DNA from: a virus
Length of the DNA: 20,596 bases
IMG/VR virus record: IMGVR_UViG_3300011258_000425
Location: 1 to 20,596 of that record
Strand: one strand, 5' to 3'
This document shows positions 15,449-20,596 of this stretch, piece by piece. How positions within the stretch are numbered: the first letter of the stretch is position 1; each line of letters starts with the position of its first letter. Under the pieces are notes generated by a model, which saw nothing but the letters and a program-made list of their open reading frames with translations, was not told the DNA's origin and did no database searches. The position numbers and the translations under genes are program-made.

Positions 15449-17058
15449 TATTGGTTTCCTTCTGCGGCGGCTTTAGCCATAGCTTGGACGGCTGGGCCTG
15501 TGCCCTTGTCCAGCATTGACTGTTGCATCTGCTGTTCTTGAGCTTGGGCATCTTCTGCGGCAAGCTCTTCGTTCGATTTGATTAAGCCCGCGATGTCCAC
15601 GTTGTGGCCATTAGCGAAGCGTTGAATGAGTTCGTCATCTTTAATTCGACGAGCAACCTGAGGCACTACTGTAGCAAGACCTTGAAGGTCCTGAGAGAAG
15701 CCTCGGAGGCGCGATAGGTCCTGACCACGGCCAAGAGCGTCTATGCCTGTTACGATCATAGGTTCAACGGAACCCTTAGGTAACTTCGGTAAGTCGCCAC
15801 GGCGTTCCATAATGACCATCCAGCGGCGTACGATAGGAAGCTGAAGTTCTTGGGCCAATAGCGAGTAGTAGCCACCAAGGACGTCTTCGAGTTCCTGCGT
15901 CATCGCACTGATCTCAAACGCAGTTACGCGCTCACCTGCCCGTTGGACAGACGAGTTCATAAGATAGGCTCTCTCGAGGCGCGCGATGATACCCTGAAGG
16001 GTTCGTTCAGCGACCGTAAAGTCGGCCATCTTCTCAGCTCGTAAAGCGTTTAGGTCCTCAGAGCGTCCCGGGACAATGTCACCGTTGGAAGCCTCTTCGA
16101 TGTCGTCGAGGTCCGTCAAGCCGTTAGGGTTCAGGAGCCAGATCATCTTAGCTGAAAGCATACCACCTTGGACCAGTGCCTTAGTCAGGCTGTTGGCCGA
16201 GTTTAGGTCGCCGTAAAGTTCCTCACAGTAGCTCCGCCCGTAATCTTCGCCATCCACCGGGATCATCCGAAGGGCGAGCCAAGGCAAGGTGGCCGTTTGG
16301 TATGCACCTCGGGTGCCGGGAACTTCCTTATCGAGAACCTCTTGGTAAGACGTCCAGTTATCTCCGCGTACGCGCTCAACCACCGTGAAGATGGCAACCT
16401 CATCGTTAGATGTTTCCTGCTTATCGGTCACCGACTTTTTGTCTGGCATGTCCAAAGAAGCGAGGAAGGCAGGATCTAGGGTTCGCTTGTCCACCATTTC
16501 GCGGACAATGATCTTCGTGACGTTACCTGAACTGTCGCGGGAGGCCACGTACTTGTACAATGGGAAACCTTTAGGCTTCTCTCCAATGTACAGAAGGTAG
16601 TTACCAGCGACCAGAAGGTGCTTGATGGTTGTGAATAAGCTCGTCCGTAGGGGCGTACGCTCAATGTCCTGAGTGATGTCATACTCAATACGCTGAAGAC
16701 CTGCTTCCACCTCTGCGGCGAATTGGTCGGCCTCCTCGCCCTCCAGTTGGAGTAGCTCTTCACGTTGCTTTCGCCCCATGATCAGTTGGAAGAACGGGCT
16801 GTTGGCTGGGAGAACGGCAAGAACCAACTTGGCCGTCAAGGTGTTTACCCCTGTCGACCCAATGGATTGCCATGGTTGCTCAACTTCAACCTCAGTGTTC
16901 TTTCGGTTCTGGTCCGTATCGCTAGGAATGAGCGTGGGGATGGTTAGCTTGGAACACTCATGGGCGCGGTTTAGGTACTGCTGCCTCTCGGTCTTCATGC
17001 GACTATACTCTGCCGCTGCTGAGACCTTAGGTGTCTTCTTGGTTTCTTCGTTACGCAT
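15448..17058 (-). CDS. Portal / head-to-tail connector protein (T7 gp8-like), 536 aa
   Basis: Twelve-subunit portal through which DNA is packaged and ejected. The length is identical to T7 gp8 (536 aa). Family features are YSRMKTERQQYLNRAHECSK near the start, QSIGSTGVNTLTAKLVLAVL with LPANSPFFQL after it, and AGERVTAFEISAMTQELEDV with the VTAxEI motif in the C-terminal half. The C-terminus is Gln/Ala-rich (AQAQEQQMQQS). The start ATG overlaps the stop of the small upstream gene (TAATG), and the stop overlaps the scaffold start. Confidence 0.96.
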   Translation of the reverse strand: MRNEETKKTPKVSAAAEYSRMKTERQQYLNRAHECSKLTIPTLIPSDTDQNRKNTEVEVEQPWQSIGSTGVNTLTAKLVLAVLPANSPFFQLIMGRKQREELLQLEGEEADQFAAEVEAGLQRIEYDITQDIERTPLRTSLFTTIKHLLVAGNYLLYIGEKPKGFPLYKYVASRDSSGNVTKIIVREMVDKRTLDPAFLASLDMPDKKSVTDKQETSNDEVAIFTVVERVRGDNWTSYQEVLDKEVPGTRGAYQTATLPWLALRMIPVDGEDYGRSYCEELYGDLNSANSLTKALVQGGMLSAKMIWLLNPNGLTDLDDIEEASNGDIVPGRSEDLNALRAEKMADFTVAERTLQGIIARLERAYLMNSSVQRAGERVTAFEISAMTQELEDVLGGYYSLLAQELQLPIVRRWMVIMERRGDLPKLPKGSVEPMIVTGIDALGRGQDLSRLRGFSQDLQGLATVVPQVARRIKDDELIQRFANGHNVDIAGLIKSNEELAAEDAQAQEQQMQQSMLDKGTGPAVQAMAKAAAEGNQ

Positions 17059-17264
17059 TAGCCCATCCTTGCGATGTTAGCGCCAGCGCCTCCGGTCATA
17101 TTGACATCGGTTCGCATAGTGCGGCGTGACCGTGCTGTGTTCTTCGTAACCTTACCGCCGTTGGGATTACGACGCTCTTGCATACGGAAGTTCTCTGCGG
17201 TTTTGATTGGGGGTGCAGGGGCCGCAGCGGGTGTGGCCTGTTCAATGTTAGGGGTACTACACAT
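17058..17264 (-). CDS. Small basic protein before portal, 68 aa
   Basis: Unnamed small protein of a type often seen next to podophage portal genes: an N-terminus beginning MC with a Pro/Ala-rich stretch (ATPAAAPAPPI), then a basic Arg/Asn-rich part and a C-terminal pattern RRTMRTDVNMTGGAGANI that recalls the R-R-x-x-x-T-x-x-T-G-G motif of such proteins. A strong AGGAGG lies 6 bases before the ATG. It overlaps the preceding small gene by 8 bases and its stop overlaps the portal start, so it is clearly part of the operon. The function is not known to me; a minor virion or assembly role is a guess from context. Confidence 0.75.
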   Translation of the reverse strand: MCSTPNIEQATPAAAPAPPIKTAENFRMQERRNPNGGKVTKNTARSRRTMRTDVNMTGGAGANIARMG

Positions 17265-17436
17265 GCTTCGCCTCCTGTTGTTTGTTATATTCGTGACGCA
17301 GTAGGTCTAATACCTTCTGCTCTCCTGAGCGCTCCCCAAACGCAAAAAGCCCCCCGTCTTGTGAACGAGGGGCCTTGTCGGGGAAGCGTTTATCCAGCTC
17401 TGTAAGTAGGCCGGAAGGTATGGTAGGGAATGCCAT
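17257..17436 (-). CDS. Small conserved-looking phage protein, 59 aa, with an internal terminator-like hairpin
   Basis: The sequence starts MAFPTIPSGLLTELDKRFPD and ends VLDLLRHEYNKQQEAKHV. The pattern IP-x-L-x-x-L-x-x-RFPD, then GE-x-x-V-x-x-LL-x-x-EYN recalls small uncharacterised proteins found just upstream of portals in many podophages. I chose the ATG at 17436 because AGGAGG lies 4 bases upstream; a longer form from a TTG at 17475 has weaker support. A 9-bp GC-rich hairpin plus T5 lies within the coding region around residues 22-31. It forms the boundary between replication and virion genes. Function unknown. Confidence 0.75.
   Translation of the reverse strand: MAFPTIPSGLLTELDKRFPDKAPRSQDGGLFAFGERSGEQKVLDLLRHEYNKQQEAKHV
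17344..17373 (-). terminator. Terminator-like hairpin inside a coding sequence
   Basis: The minus strand reads GCCCCTCGT, loop TCACAAG, ACGGGGGGC, then TTTTT: a 9-bp stem with one G-U pair and a U-tract, the form of an intrinsic terminator. It lies within the 59-aa gene upstream of the portal. Ribosomes translating the gene would keep it from folding, so termination may depend on translation. It would separate replication genes from virion genes. Confidence 0.7.
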
Positions 17437-17492
17437 AGCGCCTCCTAAAGTGATCTTTAAGGTTGATGTCTCCAATTACTCAGGGTTTTGGA

Positions 17493-18107
17493 TTATGCAG
17501 CCTTGAATGACCCCTCACCTGCGTTAACAGCTCGGTACTCTTCAAGCATCTCTTCAAGCACTGAAGGGTCAACCATTGGATGACGATCGTCGATCAGCGT
17601 ATCATTTAGGATCGCATCGAGAACGATGGCGCAACCTGACATGATGTGAGTGAGGTGGTGAAGTCCGCTATCCGAAGCGCGATCCTGACCTGCGTTGAAC
17701 AGGGCTAGGTGTCGGTAGATAGCGTCAGTGTACACTGAGAGGTTCACCGGAGTGTCTCTCCAGTTGAACGGGGTGTACTTCTTGGCCCCATCTCGGAAGG
17801 CCTGCGCTAGTTCAATGTTCGCGATCTCTGGTACCAACGACATGGATACCTTATGGCGCGCGGCGATGTCTTTGAGGTTCACCGCTTTGCCACCTGTCGG
17901 GGTCGAGGCAGGTGACTTACCCCGCAAAGTGGAGCAACCCATAGGGCCACATTGGCGTTTCCCACAATGGGTGGTGCAGGTATTTGCTGACACTCGTTTT
18001 CCTTTCTTTTCGTAATCGGGGTTCATGCACCCATCGTTAGGTCCGGCACCGCAGAAGTCGCAGTGTTCCCAGTTGTCTGGGCAAGGGGGAGTTGAGAACT
18101 CAGCCAT
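17493..18107 (-). CDS. Cys-rich N-terminus fused to DUF5664-like (dATP/dGTP diphosphohydrolase family) protein, 204 aa
   Basis: The C-terminal part (about 85-185) resembles DUF5664, related to the all-alpha MazG-type nucleotide diphosphohydrolases: FRDGAKKYTPFNWRD, then YTDAIYRHLALFNAGQD and SGLHHLTHIMSGCAIVLDAI. Family members hydrolyse dNTPs such as dGTP and dATP to monophosphates, which would reshape the nucleotide pool. Residues 9-58 hold eight cysteines (9, 16, 19, 27, 44, 48, 53, 58) with CDFCGAGPNDGC and HCGKRQCGPMGC, a probable zinc-binding module. The ATG at 18107 overlaps the exonuclease stop (TAATG); a longer in-frame form from 18140 would run deeper into the exonuclease gene and is less likely. 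Catalytic residues were not verified, and substrate is unknown. Confidence 0.75.
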   Translation of the reverse strand: MAEFSTPPCPDNWEHCDFCGAGPNDGCMNPDYEKKGKRVSANTCTTHCGKRQCGPMGCSTLRGKSPASTPTGGKAVNLKDIAARHKVSMSLVPEIANIELAQAFRDGAKKYTPFNWRDTPVNLSVYTDAIYRHLALFNAGQDRASDSGLHHLTHIMSGCAIVLDAILNDTLIDDRHPMVDPSVLEEMLEEYRAVNAGEGSFKAA

Positions 18108-18895
18108 TAAGCCTCGCTTTCTGGGATTGGAGGGACCCAAGGGATCACTTCTTGTGTCGTAGGGTTGTAGTCTTCAGCACGAAGGATGCGGGCAACCTGC
18201 GCTTGTGATAGGGCGTACTCAGCGGTGAGGCCCTTCTTGATAAACTCAGGGACGATCAAATCATCCCACACCTCAGCGATTTCGTCGTCAGGGATTGGGC
18301 GGTCGAGGATGTTAATAGCGGTCTTGAAGCCAATGCCCGGGCACCCGGGGTATCCGTCTGTAGCGTCACCCATAAGCGTCTGGAGCAGGTGCATCCAGTT
18401 AGCTTCGGCCACTGTAACTTCGAAGTGTTCGTCCTTGCGGAAGTTATAATGTCGACCCGGGATCGTCGCTAGGTCCTTATCCGTGGTTACACAGATGGTA
18501 TTCCATGATCCCGGCTTCGTCTGGAGAATACCCATGACGTCGTCACCTTCCAGAGGACGCACACAGCGACCCCATGGTTGCGACTCTACCCAATCACGCA
18601 GAGGGCCGATGAGCATAGGCTTCACGGACGCTTTGCGGTTGGACTTGTAGTCACTGTAGATGTCCTTACGCCAGTTGACGGAGCTATCAGTCACCACACA
18701 GATGAACCCATTTGCTCCAGCCTTCTCGGCTACAGTGTGGATACTGTCTTCGAGGCGTTTACAAGCCTCATCCCAGTGAGCGTGGCGTGTCCATAGGACT
18801 TCACCTGCGTCACCGTGTGGCCACGGGATGTTACGTTCGCATATCGAAGCTGCTTCATACACGAGGATGTCGGCATCAATTAAAGCTAAGGTCAT
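18107..18895 (-). CDS. 5'-3' exonuclease (T7 gp6-like), FEN/PIN family, 262 aa
   Basis: Predicted to degrade host DNA and remove RNA primers during phage replication. Motifs in order: the metal-binding ALIDADILVYEAA (Asp7, Asp9), basic YSDYKSNRK (about 81-88), LEGDDVMGIL (Glu116, Asp118, Asp119), VTTDKDL (Asp139, Asp141), and the helix-3-turn-helix GDATDGYPGCPGIGFKTA (176-193) that grips DNA. All expected acidic metal ligands are present, so it should be active. The length is somewhat shorter than T7 gp6 (300 aa). The start overlaps the upstream stop as ATGA, and the stop overlaps the next start as TAATG. Confidence 0.95.
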   Translation of the reverse strand: MTLALIDADILVYEAASICERNIPWPHGDAGEVLWTRHAHWDEACKRLEDSIHTVAEKAGANGFICVVTDSSVNWRKDIYSDYKSNRKASVKPMLIGPLRDWVESQPWGRCVRPLEGDDVMGILQTKPGSWNTICVTTDKDLATIPGRHYNFRKDEHFEVTVAEANWMHLLQTLMGDATDGYPGCPGIGFKTAINILDRPIPDDEIAEVWDDLIVPEFIKKGLTAEYALSQAQVARILRAEDYNPTTQEVIPWVPPIPESEA

Positions 18896-19491
18896 ACAGT
18901 CGGTGCCTCTCTGACGGCTTCGCTGAACGCTTTGAACCGGACAGAGATGTCAGACCAAATCTCGATAGCGAGGGCATTGTTTTGGGGATGGTTGAATGTA
19001 CTCTTACGTCCAAAGGAACGGTACAGAGCCGTGAAGTCGATGATGGTGCCCGAGAGATACACCGTTACAGGCGTGTCTAGGGTCAGGACATTCATTGATT
19101 GGGAGAAGTTAATCCCTGCCTCGACCATTTGGGTCATGAGGGCTTCGCCAGTTTCTCGCCGTTCGGCCAGTGCATCTTCGTAATCAATGCTATCGAGGTG
19201 GAATAAATCACCTTCGTAACCTGCGCGGTAGAAGCCTTCGAACTCTGGTGTCTCACCTGTGAAGATGGGAGTGACCTTACCTCTAAATAGGGTTGTTAGT
19301 TCTATAGCGGCCATGGCGCTGACGGTAGCTGCGTAGTTCAAGGACACAGCGGAACAAGCCCACGTGTCTCCGTTTTGCAGTGACTGGCGAAGCAGGACTA
19401 CCTTCCGGTGATATGGCGTATTCTCTGGGGCATCCTCGCCGAGTAGGCGCAGGGCAACCTCTTCTGGATTACTAATTAATGTCAGCATCAT
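18892..19491 (-). CDS. Unknown protein, possibly a divergent ThyX-like fold lacking the RHR motif, 199 aa
   Basis: Not recognised with confidence. The C-terminal half (MVEAGINFSQSMNVLTLDTP, then VTVYLSGTIIDFTALYRSFG and HPQNNALAIEIWSDI) lines up by eye with the corresponding part of flavin-dependent thymidylate synthase ThyX (a segment like E-SG---VARIVLPL, then T--NARSL--FL-LR and HAQWEI). Where ThyX has RHR-x7-S, this protein reads ELTTLFRGKVTPIFTGE, so the signature is missing. Some marine podophages such as SIO1 carry thyX near their polymerase gene. I chose the ATG at 19491, with AAAGGA 5 bases upstream and an ATGA overlap with the previous gene; a GTG at 19512 gives a longer form. It could equally be an unrelated protein, or a non-catalytic relative. 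Confidence 0.6.
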   Translation of the reverse strand: MMLTLISNPEEVALRLLGEDAPENTPYHRKVVLLRQSLQNGDTWACSAVSLNYAATVSAMAAIELTTLFRGKVTPIFTGETPEFEGFYRAGYEGDLFHLDSIDYEDALAERRETGEALMTQMVEAGINFSQSMNVLTLDTPVTVYLSGTIIDFTALYRSFGRKSTFNHPQNNALAIEIWSDISVRFKAFSEAVREAPTV

Positions 19492-19685
19492 GTTAATCCT
19501 TTGAGTGACCACAAGACGTGCAAGCCTTGCGGTGTGATTAAGTGTCTATTGGCGTAAGTGTTGGGGCCAATGCGGGTGGTCACGAGCTTTCGCTCCGTGG
19601 CCATAGCGAGGACTTCAGCATTCTGACGCGCGAGGTCAGAGCGGGAGCTAATCCCACCCTGCCAAGCTACGTCTAAGAGTTGCAC
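19488..19685 (-). CDS. Small protein, possibly winged-helix, 65 aa, GTG start likely
   Basis: The pattern LLDVAWQGGISSRSDLARQN, AEVLAMATERKLVTTRI, then NRHLITPQGLHVLWSL resembles a compact winged-helix domain (helix-turn-helix followed by a hairpin and closing helix), so DNA binding is possible. No ATG fits well. The GTG at 19685 has AGAGG 5 bases upstream and follows the stop of the previous gene by 34 bases; upstream in-frame ATGs at 19781 and 19823 would overlap that gene by 60 bases or more. The stop overlaps the next start as ATGA. Regulatory function is only a guess. Confidence 0.55.
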   Translation of the reverse strand: MQLLDVAWQGGISSRSDLARQNAEVLAMATERKLVTTRIGPNTYANRHLITPQGLHVLWSLKGLT

Positions 19686-19719
19686 AAGTGCCTCTAGGTG
19701 TGGTTGATCAAACAGTCCG

Positions 19720-19905
19720 TTATGCCAGCGCTGGGATAAGGTCAGGCCACAGGTCCTTGCGGAAGATGGCGTGGACCTCATTTGCGGTGATAGCCTTTGC
19801 AAACGCAGTCTCACCGTCTTCACTGAAGCGGGTGATCTCGTAAGCAGGACTTAGAGGTTGTTTGGTATAACGGTACCGTTGACCGATCTGTGGTTTAGCA
19901 GCCAT
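19720..19905 (-). CDS. Small hypothetical protein, 61 aa
   Basis: Begins MAAKPQIGQRYRYTKQPLSP and ends HAIFRKDLWPDLIPALA. The short beta-rich opening (IGQRYRYT, YEITRFSEDG, TAFAKAIT) suggests a small SH3- or OB-like fold, but nothing is recognisable. AAGGA lies 9 bases before the ATG. It sits between the Cys-rich protein gene and the winged-helix-like gene in the replication operon. Function unknown. Confidence 0.65.
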   Translation of the reverse strand: MAAKPQIGQRYRYTKQPLSPAYEITRFSEDGETAFAKAITANEVHAIFRKDLWPDLIPALA

Positions 19906-19930
19906 TAGTGGGTGTCCTTATCTGTTAATG

Positions 19931-20404
19931 TTAGGCGGTGTACGGCCCGTAGTCGGTGCAGAGAGCGTCAACATCGGCGGACAGCCACTGAAGACCCTGA
20001 GCATCGGGGCGATTACACACGAGCGTGGCGAGGACGCGAAGCCACCCTTCACGACCCTCAAAGTACGAGGATAACTTGACTATCCTAGTGACCCTGACGC
20101 TGTTAGAGGCGAGCTTTTCTCGACTTTTTTCGAGCTGACTGTGTCTGAACTCGTCATCAGTGTGGTAGCGGTTCCTCCACGAAGCCAACGCGCGGGCATA
20201 CCTTTCAGGGTCCGAGCGGCGCTTCGTGTTGTCGCGGAGCATGGTCGCCTTGCCTTCAGGTGTTTTCCTGAAAGCACGCTGCCTCTCTGTTTTGCATTGG
20301 CGGCAATATGAATTTAGGTGGGTTCTGCCGTCTTGCTTGCGTGTGCCGAAGCACTCCGCAGGCTTAACCTGAGAACACACCGGGCATTTCTTTTCAGTTT
20401 TCAT
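19931..20404 (-). CDS. Zinc-binding (treble-clef-like) protein with basic helical repeats, 157 aa
   Basis: The N-terminus carries KKCPVCSQVKPAECF and YCRQCKTERQR, a CxxC...CxxC pair (Cys7, Cys10, Cys32, Cys35) as in the N-terminal part of phage HNH/endonuclease VII-like proteins. Three basic helical segments follow, around TPEGKATMLRDNTKRR, SDPERYARALASWRNR and TDDEFRHSQLEKSREK, a repeat pattern common in that group. A complete HNH catalytic motif is not visible, so it may be a DNA-binding remnant rather than a nuclease. The start is the ATG at 20404 with AGAGGT 5 bases upstream; an ATG at 20431 would overlap the polymerase end and lacks a good ribosome site. Confidence 0.65.
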   Translation of the reverse strand: MKTEKKCPVCSQVKPAECFGTRKQDGRTHLNSYCRQCKTERQRAFRKTPEGKATMLRDNTKRRSDPERYARALASWRNRYHTDDEFRHSQLEKSREKLASNSVRVTRIVKLSSYFEGREGWLRVLATLVCNRPDAQGLQWLSADVDALCTDYGPYTA

Positions 20405-20412
20405 TGTTACCT

Positions 20413-20596
20413 CTAGTGGGTGTCGGCCCATGACGATCCGATGAGTGCCTCACCCTCGAGAGGGCACTTAAATCCTAACTGTCGACCAGCCTCAGCGATT
20501 GACCATTCGGCAACCTCAGAGGCAGTCTTAACTAGGTCTGGGTGTACAGTGATCTCGAATTCATCATGGACGTTTGCGACGAGCGCCCAGTCCTTA
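20413..20596 (-). CDS. DNA polymerase, family A (T7 gp5-like), C-terminal end only
   Basis: The last 60 codons of a gene entering from the right edge. The fragment starts KDWALVANVHDEFEITVHPD, which contains motif C (VHDE) of family A polymerases with the catalytic aspartate. It ends LEGEALIGSSWADTH, closely comparable to the T7 gp5 end, which has a G-x-x-W-x-x-x-H terminus. It ends in TAG 8 bases before the downstream ATG. Replicative polymerase of the phage; the exonuclease and other polymerase motifs are outside the window. Confidence 0.93.
   Translation of the reverse strand, partial: KDWALVANVHDEFEITVHPDLVKTASEVAEWSIAEAGRQLGFKCPLEGEALIGSSWADTH

Noticed and set aside
17265-17343. TATAAC as a -10 promoter ahead of the small protein and portal genes
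   Set aside because: Five of six bases match but there is no TGN extension and no acceptable -35 hexamer at 16-18 bases, so it is indistinguishable from chance.
1-20596. Apparent abundance of CTAG
   Set aside because: CTAG looks frequent next to enterobacterial DNA, but about 70 sites is close to random expectation, so it is neither enriched nor depleted.

Overview
The window is a late-gene segment of a T7-like podophage (lytic, short-tailed dsDNA phage). Every convincing gene lies on the minus strand, so transcription runs from the right edge to the left. Gene order and protein lengths match the T7 plan: DNA polymerase end, 5'-3' exonuclease, portal (536 aa), scaffold, major capsid, tubular A (194 aa), tubular B (794 aa), gp13-, gp14-, gp15- and gp16-like internal virion proteins, then tail fiber. 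The RNA polymerase, terminase and endolysin regions are outside the window, so whether this is an autographivirus-type phage or an SIO1/Zobellviridae-type phage lacking its own RNA polymerase cannot be decided. The host is not identified. GANTC sites are strongly depleted, which hints at a host with GANTC-directed methylation or restriction (for example an alphaproteobacterium with CcrM), but this is an inference.

Right part (20596 to about 17493): replication and nucleotide genes. These are the C-terminus of a family A DNA polymerase, a Cys-rich zinc-binding protein, two small unknown genes (one perhaps a winged helix), a protein with a faint ThyX-like fold signature but no RHR motif, a T7 gp6-like exonuclease, and a Cys-rich/DUF5664 fusion resembling dATP/dGTP diphosphohydrolases. 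Most genes overlap by 1-4 bases (TAATG, ATGA), so translation is probably coupled.

Middle (17436 to 12747): two small proteins, portal, acidic scaffold, a two-helix membrane protein (holin-like), then a 484-base non-coding block and the major capsid gene. The small gene at 17257-17436 carries a terminator-like hairpin inside its coding sequence, exactly where replication genes give way to virion genes. The non-coding block holds a cUUCGg hairpin, a possible three-way-junction RNA, a strong intrinsic terminator, an extended -10 promoter and a roughly 200-nt structured leader for the capsid gene. This arrangement would isolate capsid transcription from upstream read-through. A second strong terminator follows the capsid gene, as T-phi does in T7.

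Left part (12665 to 1): tail tube proteins, the internal virion proteins that form the ejection apparatus, and a very long tail fiber (at least 986 residues, open at the left edge). The fiber has a T7 gp17-like N-terminus, Ala-rich 32-residue coiled-coil repeats and two carbohydrate-binding-like beta modules separated by coiled coil. A 136-bp block repeated 933 bp apart indicates duplication of coil segments, or of a whole coil-plus-module unit, inside the gene.
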